From positions 1 to 64,000 of IMG/VR virus record IMGVR_UViG_3300048580_000994: 64,000 bases of DNA. One strand, given 5' to 3'. Position numbers and translations under genes: made by a program. Below are positions 9,510 to 16,886 of this stretch, piece by piece (the stretch's first letter is position 1; each line of letters opens with the position of its first letter). The notes under the pieces are model-generated. The model was not told where the DNA came from, searched no databases, and saw only the letters and a program-made list of their open reading frames with translations. The DNA comes from a virus.

Positions 9510-10454
9510 ATGAAAATCATCGCAGGAACCGCCAGTACCCTATTAGCATCCAATATTGCCAAACATCTTAGAATGGATATAACAAGGACCAACGTTCAAA
9601 AATTCTCTGACGGGGAATTGTTTGTAGAAATAATGGAAAACGTTCGGGGAAAAGACGTTTTCGTTATACAATCCACCTCCAATCCTGCCAATGATAACCT
9701 CATGGAACTTTTAATCACCATTGACGCATTGAAGAGGGGATCAGCTTCCAGAATAACTGCGGTGATGCCATATTATGGGTATGCCAGACAAGATCGCAAG
9801 ACTGGTGCCCGTACCCCAATCACAGCCAAGATGGTTGCCGATATCATTGAGTCCGCTGGTGCCAATAGGGTTTTAACGATGGACCTTCATGCCAGCCAGA
9901 TCCAAGGATTTTTCAACATACCAGTTGACAACCTTTATGCAAGACCAATTTTCGTTCGTGATATAAAGGAACGCTATGGACATAAATTAAATTCCACTGT
10001 TATCGTATCACCTGACGCTGGTGGTGTTGTACGAGCCAGAGGCTTGGCTGCGAAACTTTCGGACGATACCAACCTCGCCATCATTGACAAACGTAGGGAA
10101 AAAGCCAACCATGCTGAAGTGATGCATGTTGTTGGAAATGTTGAAAATCGCCATTGTATCATTGTTGATGATATGATCGATACAGCTGGGACATTATGTG
10201 CTGGTGCCAAAGCATTAAAGGAACATGGTGCTGCAAGTGTTAGTGCCTATATTTCCCACGGTGTTTTGAGTGGACCTGCTTACACAAGAATTGCAGAATC
10301 GGCCATTGACGAATTGGTAGTCACAGATTCGATCTATTCCAATGGAAGAATGTCAGAATGCAGAAAAATTCGTCAGATAACCACTGCTCCTTTACTTGCA
10401 GAGGCAATCAAACGGGTTAGCCTTTCTGAGAGCGTTTCAAGTTTGTTTGAATAA
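9510..10454 (+). CDS. prs: ribose-phosphate pyrophosphokinase (PRPP synthetase)
   Basis: A full-length 314-aa Prs that makes PRPP from ribose 5-phosphate and ATP. Visible signatures are the flexible loop YYGYARQDRKT, the catalytic/regulatory MDLHASQIQGFF, the KRR motif DKRREKAN and the PRPP-binding loop IVDDMIDTAGT. RBS AAAGGAG lies 8 nt before the ATG. GC content is above its neighbours and the sequence looks like bacterial chromosomal Prs, which suggests acquisition from a host. It would supply PRPP for phage nucleotide synthesis. Confidence 0.96.
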   Translation: MKIIAGTASTLLASNIAKHLRMDITRTNVQKFSDGELFVEIMENVRGKDVFVIQSTSNPANDNLMELLITIDALKRGSASRITAVMPYYGYARQDRKTGARTPITAKMVADIIESAGANRVLTMDLHASQIQGFFNIPVDNLYARPIFVRDIKERYGHKLNSTVIVSPDAGGVVRARGLAAKLSDDTNLAIIDKRREKANHAEVMHVVGNVENRHCIIVDDMIDTAGTLCAGAKALKEHGAASVSAYISHGVLSGPAYTRIAESAIDELVVTDSIYSNGRMSECRKIRQITTAPLLAEAIKRVSLSESVSSLFE

Positions 10455-10509
10455 AAAAGTTGATTTATCCAAAATATTATGATACTTTCTTATAAAGGAG
10501 AAAATCATA

Positions 10510-11085
10510 ATGATAAAAAGATTATTGAAAATTTTTAAATTTGAAAAACCAAAACATAATATTAATAAACCCATTAATGGTGTATGTATCGAAATCCCAG
10601 ATTGGGATCAGTTGTTTATGACCATGGCTCATTTAATAGCCAGAAAATCCAAAGACACCTCCACTAAAACAGGAAGTATTATAGTGGATAATATGAATAG
10701 AATTAAAAGTCTTGGGTATAATGGTTTTCCAAGAGGCGTTGATGATAGTGTTGAAGAAAGATATCAACGCCCAACTAAATATTTTTATGTTACCCATTCT
10801 GAAGCCAATAGTATTTTAAATTATCGTGGGGATTTGGAAGGTTGTAAAATTTATGTCACTTGGTCGCCATGCTGTGAATGTTCTAAAATGATAATTCAGT
10901 CAGGCATCAAAGAAGTAATCATTCATGAAGAATTTGACAACATTGACATGGATTCTCGTTGGGATGCCAGCACTGAAGCTGCCACTACAATGTTGGAAGA
11001 AGCTGGTGTTGAAGTTCGCAAATGGTCTGGGAAGGTTTTGGATTTATCCATTGGCTTAAAAAATGGGCATATTGTTGATTTATAA
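10510..11085 (+). CDS. cd: dCMP deaminase-like zinc enzyme
   Basis: A 191-aa cytidine/deoxycytidylate deaminase family protein. The zinc and catalytic signature is THSEAN (H96, E98) and SPCCEC (C121, C124). The position fits T4 Cd, which makes dUMP for dTTP synthesis. An N-terminal extension of about 25 basic residues precedes the domain. RBS AAGGAG. It follows prs in a run of nucleotide genes. Confidence 0.9.
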   Translation: MIKRLLKIFKFEKPKHNINKPINGVCIEIPDWDQLFMTMAHLIARKSKDTSTKTGSIIVDNMNRIKSLGYNGFPRGVDDSVEERYQRPTKYFYVTHSEANSILNYRGDLEGCKIYVTWSPCCECSKMIIQSGIKEVIIHEEFDNIDMDSRWDASTEAATTMLEEAGVEVRKWSGKVLDLSIGLKNGHIVDL

Positions 11086-11106
11086 AATTTAGATAAGGAA
11101 AAATGA

Positions 11107-11343
11107 ATGTCTTGGAACACTTTGAAACGCTTTGACGCTGGATTTTTATTTCAGCATGAGTTTGACGTTGAATACGAGCATCCCAATGCTACCCTTGAAT
11201 TGTGGGCAGAGTCTAACCCAAAGCATGTTAAATTAGACTATTCTAATATTAGTGGGCATCATCGATATAAGGTATACGTCAAGACAGGGAAATTGGCTAC
11301 CTTCTTTAAATTGAAATTTGTGGGAGTTGTGAATGAAGAATAA
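11107..11343 (+). CDS. hypothetical protein with FKLKF-type tail
   Basis: A 78-aa protein ending in TFFKLKFVGV, one of several small proteins here with this kind of C-terminal tail. It overlaps the Nudix gene start by 11 bp. Function unknown. Confidence 0.75.
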   Translation: MSWNTLKRFDAGFLFQHEFDVEYEHPNATLELWAESNPKHVKLDYSNISGHHRYKVYVKTGKLATFFKLKFVGVVNEE

Positions 11344-11728
11344 GAAATCAGGGTTGATACCATATTATAAGGATGGTGATTTTTTTAAATTTTTTTGTAT
11401 GGTACCATCAAACCCATTATATGGTGGTACTGATCCTCAAATAGCCAAGGGTGAAATTGAACTTGATGAAAATCCACAACAAGCTGCTATAAGGGAGGCG
11501 ACAGAAGAACTTGGTTTGGTTGAAGATAATATCCAAAATTTAATATTTTTTGAACAAATGAATGGTATTTTCTTTTATGCAGCTGAAGTTATGAATCCAT
11601 ATAATTGGGGAACCCCGCATTTTGAAACTGGTTCTGTGTTATGGGTATGGGAAAATAACTTGGAAATCATTCGAGAATGGCAGCGTCCAATTATAGAGCA
11701 TTTACTATCAATATTAAGACAATCATAA
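11333..11728 (+). CDS. Nudix hydrolase
   Basis: A 131-aa protein with a complete Nudix box: G40, then E46, then REATEELGL at 54-62. It would hydrolyse a nucleoside diphosphate linked to another group; the substrate cannot be read from sequence. It overlaps the previous gene and sits with prs and the deaminase. Confidence 0.9.
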   Translation: MKNKKSGLIPYYKDGDFFKFFCMVPSNPLYGGTDPQIAKGEIELDENPQQAAIREATEELGLVEDNIQNLIFFEQMNGIFFYAAEVMNPYNWGTPHFETGSVLWVWENNLEIIREWQRPIIEHLLSILRQS

Positions 11729-11743
11729 ATTATAAATAGGTTT

Positions 11744-12169
11744 ATGGATGAAATATTTAATAAACTTATGGACTTAAAAGATGATCTATCACACTATAAA
11801 CAAAAACCAAACAGTTATTATTTGAGTAAATTTTTTATTGAAAAAGGCAACTTAGCCATTTCAATGATCCCATCTATAAATCAAGATATTAATAAAATTG
11901 GTAATAATACATGGATGAAATGTTATTTAAAAGATAATCGTTTGTATTTTGATATTGCATCTGAAACATATATAGGTAATGGTATAGCACATTGTATGTC
12001 GCAAATTTTTTCCAATAGTACCCCAAAACAGCTTACAGATTTTGATATAAATGAATTTTATGATATTTTTGATGATAATGTTTTTTTAATTGGACAAAAA
12101 CCAACGATTGATATTATAATGAACAAAATAGTTGATTATGCTGTTTTATATGGGAGGAATGAAAAATGA
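11744..12169 (+). CDS. hypothetical protein
   Basis: A 141-aa soluble protein. TATAAATA (11730-11737) lies just before the ATG, so late expression with an almost leaderless mRNA is possible. Its TGA overlaps the ATG of the next small gene. No family recognised. Confidence 0.72.
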   Translation: MDEIFNKLMDLKDDLSHYKQKPNSYYLSKFFIEKGNLAISMIPSINQDINKIGNNTWMKCYLKDNRLYFDIASETYIGNGIAHCMSQIFSNSTPKQLTDFDINEFYDIFDDNVFLIGQKPTIDIIMNKIVDYAVLYGRNEK

Positions 12170-12345
12170 GTTTGGAGTGGTTTAGAAACGCAAGAAAAGA
12201 AGATTTTGATGATATTTTAGAAACATTTCCAAATGCAATTTCTGGTATTCCAAAAGAATTTGCAGGAATGACAACCACACAATTGATGCAAATGGATGTT
12301 ATTGGTGTATATTTCCCAAACAAAGAAACTGACAAGAAAGGATAA
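12166..12345 (+). CDS. small hypothetical protein
   Basis: A 59-aa frame starting MSLEWFRNARKEDF. The ATG overlaps the previous stop (AATGA) and RBS GGGAGGAA is upstream, so it is translationally coupled. Function unknown. Confidence 0.7.
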   Translation: MSLEWFRNARKEDFDDILETFPNAISGIPKEFAGMTTTQLMQMDVIGVYFPNKETDKKG

Positions 12346-12349
12346 TTTA

Positions 12350-12718
12350 ATGGACCCATTATCATTGATGCTTAGTGGATTTAATAAAATCAACAGTGTC
12401 TCCCCTGATAGTGTATTTTACCAAACTACTTTATTTGGTGAATTGACTAAACTTTGGAAAGAAGCTGATAAAAAATTTCACGACGAATTGCGAGATGCAA
12501 ACGTTGGGTGTTCATTATCAAATACCATTGAACAGATTTTCAAAACTACTTTTATGTTACGAAAACAAACAGATAGAATTTTCCAACAAGATTTTGTATC
12601 CATTGACGTTGTGGAAATTAACAAAATTTGGGAGGTGTTTTCTGATTATCAACATAAAGAAATCTATGACCCAAAAATCAGAAATGAAATTTTGGTAAGA
12701 GTTTCTAAAATTGTTTGA
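12350..12718 (+). CDS. hypothetical protein
   Basis: A 122-aa helical protein. The ATG at 12350 has RBS AAAGGAT nine bases upstream and is preferred over the longer frame from 12296, which would overlap the previous gene. Function unknown. Confidence 0.7.
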   Translation: MDPLSLMLSGFNKINSVSPDSVFYQTTLFGELTKLWKEADKKFHDELRDANVGCSLSNTIEQIFKTTFMLRKQTDRIFQQDFVSIDVVEINKIWEVFSDYQHKEIYDPKIRNEILVRVSKIV

Positions 12719-13037
12719 TGGCTTGGAAATTATTCAGCGTGATGATTTGAAGAATCAAATTGGTGCATTTGATTATTGCTTTCATATCATAAACCCAGAA
12801 CAAGAAATGGGCACAGATACAATCAAGCCTGTTGCAAAATGGTGTGGTGATAATTTTCAACACAATTTTGTAATTATTCAATTTAGTTCATTGTTGGTAG
12901 CAGGTGGATGTATGGATTTAAAAAATTCTTGGCGTCCTGAATGGGATTATTTTGAAGAAGTATCACCTATGATAAAATATTTTGAATTGCGTTGTCATTC
13001 AGATGACGCAATCTTGTTTAAATTATCCAATGCTTGA
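12711..13037 (+). CDS. hypothetical protein with FKL tail (TTG start)
   Basis: A 108-aa frame with no usable ATG near its start; TTG at 12711 overlaps the previous gene. It contains a WCGDN segment and ends SDDAILFKLSNA. The C-terminus matches the recurrent FKLKF/FKMRW tail family (42536, 42868-43159, 45900). Confidence 0.6.
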   Translation: MFDGLEIIQRDDLKNQIGAFDYCFHIINPEQEMGTDTIKPVAKWCGDNFQHNFVIIQFSSLLVAGGCMDLKNSWRPEWDYFEEVSPMIKYFELRCHSDDAILFKLSNA

Positions 13038-13202
13038 TTTCTCTAAATAATCATCAAATTCATAGTTGATGAAACTGAAATCAATTTTATCAAAATTCAA
13101 ATCGATATTGTTGGTAAAATTGTGTCTTAATCCAAATTTAATAATTTCAAAAATAAATTCTTCTAAAATTTTTTGGGTTGGCTCATATTTGAAAGTGTCC
13201 AT
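13023..13202 (-). CDS. small acidic/aromatic protein
   Basis: A 59-aa leftward frame, Phe/Asp-rich, ending convergent with the previous gene. A purine-rich GGAGAT lies before the start. No family recognised. Confidence 0.55.
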   Translation of the reverse strand: MDTFKYEPTQKILEEFIFEIIKFGLRHNFTNNIDLNFDKIDFSFINYEFDDYLEKSSIG

Positions 13203-13264
13203 AATTTAATCTCCATTTTTATTAATCCATATTAGCATTTTTTGTGAAAAAGTCAATTAAAAAA

Positions 13265-13272
13265 GATAAATA
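13265..13272 (+). promoter_or_regulatory. late promoter for the receiver-domain gene
   Basis: GATAAATA sits about 29 nt before the receiver ATG; RBS GAGGTAGG follows. This suggests late expression of a signalling protein. Confidence 0.6.
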
Positions 13273-13300
13273 AAATTACAAATAAATGAGGTAGGTACCC

Positions 13301-13666
13301 ATGCGAAAAACAATTTTAATAATAGAAGATAATGATATAAACATGACATTATATACCTTGTTTTTGAGTAAAGCAGGTTATTCGGTTATTCAAAGCCCTA
13401 AAGGAAAAAATGGGTTGGATATGATCAAGGAATTTTTACCAGACTTAGTTCTTACAGATATTAATCTTCCTGATATATCTGGTATTGATATAATTAAAAA
13501 TATTAAAAGCGATTCAACGACCAATCATATACCAGTTGTGGCAATTTCTGCATTCAAAGATAAAGATGAAGAAGATGAGGTTAAAAATATCAGTGATGCA
13601 ACACTGAAAAAACCCACCACGAATGATGGGCTTTTAACAGTTGTTCGTGCATTTTTAACAGCATAA
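13301..13666 (+). CDS. stand-alone response-regulator receiver, DivK-like
   Basis: A 121-aa single receiver domain with no output domain. The acidic pair is E9/D10, the phospho-acceptor is D53 (LTDINLP), the switch Ser is S83 and the Lys is K104. D53 is also the phosphorylated residue of Caulobacter DivK. The blocks IIEDNDINM, IPVVAISAF and LKKP resemble DivK more closely than CheY. DivK-type receivers control the alphaproteobacterial cell cycle, so this may be a decoy or activator. Resemblance was judged by eye. Confidence 0.85.
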   Translation: MRKTILIIEDNDINMTLYTLFLSKAGYSVIQSPKGKNGLDMIKEFLPDLVLTDINLPDISGIDIIKNIKSDSTTNHIPVVAISAFKDKDEEDEVKNISDATLKKPTTNDGLLTVVRAFLTA

Positions 13667-13674
13667 GTTGCTGC

Positions 13675-13959
13675 TTAATGCCAAGGGGCGCTTCCACCTA
13701 CAATTTCAGGTGTTAAAAATTTCTTATCCACCAGATACCATTTCTTTGGGCGAGGATCAGGTGTGACAAAACAATCTCGTTCACGAGAATCAAACATTAC
13801 CCCAGCTGCGGTAAACATACCATTATCAACTAAAACAACAGGTAAAGCATAACCTGAAAAATCAGTAAAATTTTTAATATCGGTTACAGTAACGGTAACC
13901 CCATATTGGTTGAGAAATGCCTCTTTAGATTCGTTTCGTGGATTGATATAATATCCCAT
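13675..13959 (-). CDS. hypothetical protein
   Basis: A 94-aa protein starting MGYYINP, a beginning seen in small proteins of other large phages. It is rich in predicted beta strands. RBS AAGGAAA. Function unknown. Confidence 0.75.
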   Translation of the reverse strand: MGYYINPRNESKEAFLNQYGVTVTVTDIKNFTDFSGYALPVVLVDNGMFTAAGVMFDSRERDCFVTPDPRPKKWYLVDKKFLTPEIVGGSAPWH

Positions 13960-14018
13960 TTGATTTTTCCTTTCATGTTATTGTTTAATCATACTAACAT
14001 AAAATCAAAAAATATCAA

Positions 14019-14498
14019 CTATAAAATCATCATCCAGAAAACAACAGACATCCATAATCCGCCATAAGCACCACCTTCAACGTATTCAAAGATTTGATGT
14101 GGATCTGCAATACCATCATGTGATTCTTTTGCCCATTTAGCAGCATACCATACTATTGGCATTAACACCAACCCATACCAAAATTGCATTACAACACAGC
14201 AGAACAAAATTGGACCACAATATCTCCATACTGAATGCCACAACGAACCAAAATATTCTTTCATGGAAATCCAAAAATACCATCCAACAATCAATAACGC
14301 AGCCTTTAATGACCCAACCCACCAAACAGGTGCCAATATTACTGCAGCTGGAACTAAAATTGGCAAATAGATAGCATAGGCAACTATTCTTCTCATTGCC
14401 CCACCTTGCCCATGACGACCTAAAGCCCCAAATCCAACACCAGCTATCATTGAGCCTACTATAAAATATAATATGTTTTGTAAAATAAATGCTTCCAT
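14019..14498 (-). CDS. multi-pass membrane protein
   Basis: A 159-aa protein with about four hydrophobic segments rich in Trp/Phe. RBS TAGGAGGG precedes the ATG. No family recognised. Confidence 0.75.
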   Translation of the reverse strand: MEAFILQNILYFIVGSMIAGVGFGALGRHGQGGAMRRIVAYAIYLPILVPAAVILAPVWWVGSLKAALLIVGWYFWISMKEYFGSLWHSVWRYCGPILFCCVVMQFWYGLVLMPIVWYAAKWAKESHDGIADPHQIFEYVEGGAYGGLWMSVVFWMMIL

Positions 14499-14541
14499 AA
14501 CGAAACCCTCCTAAAATTTAATCTATCTGTTATTTATCAAT

Positions 14542-14571
14542 TTGATTTCCAAAACACCATTATGCTATACT
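14542..14571 (+). promoter_or_regulatory. sigma70-like early promoter
   Basis: TTGATT (14542-14547) and TATACT (14566-14571), 18 bp apart, precede the gene at 14597. Confidence 0.5.
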
Positions 14572-14596
14572 AAATAAAATTAAAAAGGAGAACCCC

Positions 14597-15097
14597 ATGG
14601 GCGTATATATCGTGTATAGCAATATTTTTGATGAAGATGGCGGGCAACTTGCCAAAATTTTGATGCATGTCTGTGCCACCCCAATTGTGGCTGTGAAAAT
14701 CATCGAGATTATGAAAGAGCAAGATAAAGAGTCTGCGATGATTTATGAAAAGTATGAAGAATTTGGGGAAAAATGGATGGAAGAAAATCCAAAGCCTGAT
14801 TTATGGGATGAGGAAACCTATGATGCAATGTTCCCAAAACCTGAAGCCAAAGATGCCATTAAAATTTGGAAAGATGAAAAAAAGGCTATGAAGTCAAGGA
14901 TTTTAAAATCCCATAAAGAATGGACGAAAACGTTCATCAAAGCCATCAACGGATTATTGGAACAATATGGGATTGATTTTGAGGATTTACAATCCTTCCC
15001 AATGTTTAACGATGAAACAGTTGAATATTCTGTTGAGTGTGAGGAGATCGTGTTTGACGTTACCCCTGTTGACGTTGAAAAAATTGATGAAAATTAA
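14597..15097 (+). CDS. hypothetical acidic protein
   Basis: A 166-aa soluble protein with a Lys/Glu-rich helical centre and an acidic C-terminus. RBS AAAGGAG. Function unknown. Confidence 0.8.
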   Translation: MGVYIVYSNIFDEDGGQLAKILMHVCATPIVAVKIIEIMKEQDKESAMIYEKYEEFGEKWMEENPKPDLWDEETYDAMFPKPEAKDAIKIWKDEKKAMKSRILKSHKEWTKTFIKAINGLLEQYGIDFEDLQSFPMFNDETVEYSVECEEIVFDVTPVDVEKIDEN

Positions 15098-15170
15098 AAA
15101 ATTGCATTTTTTTATATATATTATGTCGTTTTTTAAAAAATTATATAAATAAAAATAGTGAAAATTTTTG

Positions 15171-15199
15171 TTGACATGCTAAATAGAATTTGGTAGAGT
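15171..15199 (+). promoter_or_regulatory. tandem promoter 1 upstream of tRNA array
   Basis: TTGACA at 15171-15176 and TAGAGT at 15194-15199, spacing 17. First of three near-identical promoters. Confidence 0.7.
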
Positions 15200-15265
15200 C
15201 ATGAAAGTCGCAGGAACGAATGGATTTGAAGGTTTGAAATTTTTTCAAAAAAATGAAAAAAAGAT

Positions 15266-15294
15266 TTGACAACCCCATAAAGACCTGTTAGAGT
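15266..15294 (+). promoter_or_regulatory. tandem promoter 2 upstream of tRNA array
   Basis: TTGACA at 15266-15271 and TAGAGT at 15289-15294, spacing 17. It is followed by GATTAAA like promoter 3. Confidence 0.75.
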
Positions 15295-15364
15295 GATTAA
15301 ATGATGAAGGGGACGAAAGAAACCTAAGTCGCAAAAAAAAGTTTCAAAATGTTGAAAAAAAGTG

Positions 15365-15393
15365 TTGACATGAGAAACTAAATAGGATAGAGT
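15365..15393 (+). promoter_or_regulatory. tandem promoter 3 upstream of tRNA array
   Basis: TTGACA at 15365-15370 and TAGAGT at 15388-15393, spacing 17, followed by GATTAAA as in promoter 2. Confidence 0.75.
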
Positions 15394-15441
15394 GATTAAA
15401 GATTAGGGGAATAACCCCCATAGAAAACTAGACGAAGGATT

Positions 15442-15651
15442 ATGAATAAAATGTTTAATACCGTTGCACACATTTCTGGATTATATACACAAAGCCATAC
15501 ATGGCAAAGTGTGTCCAGCTGTGACCGCCGCTATCACCTCGATAGCACCGCGATTACAGGTGTCAAAGGTGGGAATGAAGCCATGGGTAAACCCCAATCA
15601 TTTATTCCAGCATTTGAAAATAATACCCGAGGAGGGTTCAGACCAAGCTAA
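15442..15651 (+). CDS. small ORF at head of the tRNA transcript
   Basis: A 69-aa frame with RBS GAAGGATT, in the leader between the tandem promoters and the tRNAs. Codon use is ordinary but no family is visible; the region may instead act as structured leader RNA. A terminator-like hairpin follows at 15681-15714. Confidence 0.4.
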   Translation: MNKMFNTVAHISGLYTQSHTWQSVSSCDRRYHLDSTAITGVKGGNEAMGKPQSFIPAFENNTRGGFRPS

Positions 15652-15680
15652 CGCAAAGTCTGAAATTGGATTAAAAACCC

Positions 15681-15714
15681 AAAACCCTCCAAGAGAAATC
15701 TAGGAGGGTTTTTT
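15681..15714 (+). terminator. rho-independent terminator or attenuator
   Basis: AAACCCTCC pairs with GGAGGGTTT around a short loop and is followed by TTTTATT. Because tRNAs lie downstream, readthrough must occur or promoters lie beyond it. Confidence 0.65.
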
Positions 15715-15786
15715 ATTGGTTAAAGTGAATTAGGCGACCTATCTGCCTTTAACAGCTTAAAATGTTATGAAAATTAGGGGGCCGAG

Positions 15787-15932
15787 GATGAAGTGCCGGA
15801 ATGCACAAGTAAAAGTCGGTGGTGAAGGAAACCAAGGAGCAATACCTTGTAGTAGCTTCATCAGGTTGCCGTCATATGGTAACCTTAAAATCAATTCTTC
15901 ATCAGACGATGGACGAAAGAATATCGTCTGAT
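15787..15932 (+). ncRNA. candidate structured RNA before first tRNA
   Basis: GATGAAG (15787-15793) pairs with CTTCATC (15856-15862). The closed region holds hairpins 15793-15796/15803-15806 and 15833-15837/15845-15849. GGTT-GCC/GGT-AACC follows, then a 10-bp hairpin, 15901-15910/15923-15932. No known RNA family recognised; no tRNA arms. Confidence 0.45.
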
Positions 15933-15939
15933 GAATTAT

Positions 15940-16011
15940 GAGACTATCTTCTAATGGTTAGGAATCTAGACTTTCAATCTGGCAATCGGGGTTCAATTCC
16001 CCGTAGTCTCA
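15940..16011 (+). tRNA. tRNA-Glu(TTC)
   Basis: Full cloverleaf: GAGACTA acceptor, CTTTCAA anticodon loop, TTCAATT T-loop. First gene of the array. Confidence 0.93.
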
Positions 16012-16019
16012 CTAATTAT

Positions 16020-16099
16020 CTCCCCAACGACTAATGGCAGGTCAATAGGCTTTCAACCTATGGTTCAACACCAAGTCGGTTCGATTCCGTCTGGGGGGA
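16020..16099 (+). tRNA. tRNA, anticodon TTC
   Basis: The acceptor CTCCCCA/TGGGGGG pairs with one T-G; the anticodon loop is CTTTCAA; the variable loop is long. Glu by anticodon. Confidence 0.7.
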
Positions 16100-16112
16100 C
16101 TTAACGAATAAT

Positions 16113-16186
16113 GGGGTATGACTGTCACATATGGGAGACAGCAGGAGAGATCCTCTTGGGTAGTGGTTCAACTCCACTATACTCCA
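16113..16186 (+). tRNA. tRNA-like, anticodon probably GAT, lacking U33
   Basis: GGGGTAT/ATACTCC acceptor and AGTGG-TTCAACT-CCACT T-arm are good. The anticodon loop reads GAGATCC, with A in place of the invariant U33, so function and identity (Ile?) are doubtful. Confidence 0.55.
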
Positions 16187-16191
16187 CTAAT

Positions 16192-16263
16192 CAGGAATGA
16201 AGAGGCTGGGTAATCAGTCAGTTTTGGAAGCTGGCGAGGGTGGTTCGATTCCACCATTCCTGA
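16192..16263 (+). tRNA. tRNA-Pro(TGG)
   Basis: CAGGAAT/ATTCCTG acceptor; anticodon loop TTTGGAA; T-arm GGTGG-TTCGATT-CCACC. Confidence 0.88.
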
Positions 16264-16273
16264 CGAAATATTA

Positions 16274-16349
16274 TCTTGGTGAGGGCCATGTGGGAGGCCA
16301 CCAGTTTTGGGAACTGGTCACCGTGCAGGTTCGAATCCTGTCACCAAGA
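16274..16349 (+). tRNA. tRNA-Pro(TGG)
   Basis: TCTTGGT/ACCAAGA acceptor; CCAGT-TTTGGGA-ACTGG anticodon arm; second Pro(TGG). Confidence 0.93.
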
Positions 16350-16355
16350 CGTAAT

Positions 16356-16436
16356 GGAAGGGCTGGGTACGAGTGAACCCAAGAGTCTGTAAAACTCCCC
16401 TTAATTGTGTGATGGTGCAAATTCCGTCCCCTTCCA
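16356..16436 (+). tRNA. tRNA-Tyr(GTA), copy 1
   Basis: Class II tRNA with GAGT-CTGTAAA-ACTC and the variant T-loop TGCAAAT. Nearly identical to 21175-21255. Confidence 0.92.
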
Positions 16437-16454
16437 CAAAAATGAAGAAATTAT

Positions 16455-16527
16455 GGTGGCTATAGTGTAGAAGTAACACACAACACTGTGAATGTTGTAT
16501 CACGATGGCAGAATTCGTTAGTCACCC
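16455..16527 (+). tRNA. tRNA-His(GTG)
   Basis: GGTGGCT/AGTCACC acceptor and CAACA-CTGTGAA-TGTTG anticodon arm; C discriminator as usual for His. Confidence 0.9.
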
Positions 16528-16540
16528 TTATAAAATTTAT

Positions 16541-16612
16541 GGACCGGTAGTTCAGAGGAAGAACAGTAGGCTTTTAACCTGCGTGTCGGGATATCGTAAT
16601 TCCCCCGGTCTA
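16541..16612 (+). tRNA. tRNA-Lys(TTT)
   Basis: GGACCGG/CCGGTCT region acceptor, anticodon loop CTTTTAA, variant T-loop ATCGTAA. Confidence 0.88.
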
Positions 16613-16626
16613 CAAAATGAAATTAT

Positions 16627-16700
16627 GGATTCTTAACTCAGTTGGTTAGAGTGCCGTCCTTTTAAGTCGGAAGTCGTCAGTTCGAGCCTGACAGAATCTA
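16627..16700 (+). tRNA. tRNA-Lys(TTT)
   Basis: GGATTCT/AGAATCT acceptor, anticodon loop CTTTTAA with a T-T mismatch in the anticodon stem, canonical T-loop. Confidence 0.85.
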
Positions 16701-16709
16701 CGAAATAAT

Positions 16710-16783
16710 GCCCGAATAGTGACAAATGGAAAACACGCCGCCCTTGTAACGCGGAAATATCGGATCATACTCGATTTTGGGCA
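16710..16783 (+). tRNA. tRNA-Thr(TGT)
   Basis: GCCCGAA/TTTGGGC acceptor, loop CTTGTAA with one weak stem pair, variant T-loop ATCATAC. Confidence 0.8.
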
Positions 16784-16797
16784 CAAAGAAAACTTAT

Positions 16798-16886
16798 GGA
16801 CTCTAGGGAACTCTTGGTTTGTTCCAACGGGCTTTTAACCCGTCTTGCTTAACGCAATTGGCCAGTTCGATTCTAGGCAGAGTCTA
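16798..16886 (+). tRNA. tRNA, anticodon TTT, long variable arm
   Basis: ACGGG-CTTTTAA-CCCGT anticodon arm, extra arm TTGCTTAACGCAA. A Lys anticodon on a class II body is unusual. The leftward endonuclease gene ends inside its 3' end. Confidence 0.8.

Noticed and set aside
15787-15932. RNase P RNA
   Set aside because: Hallmark conserved regions of RNase P RNA are absent and the domain is too small.
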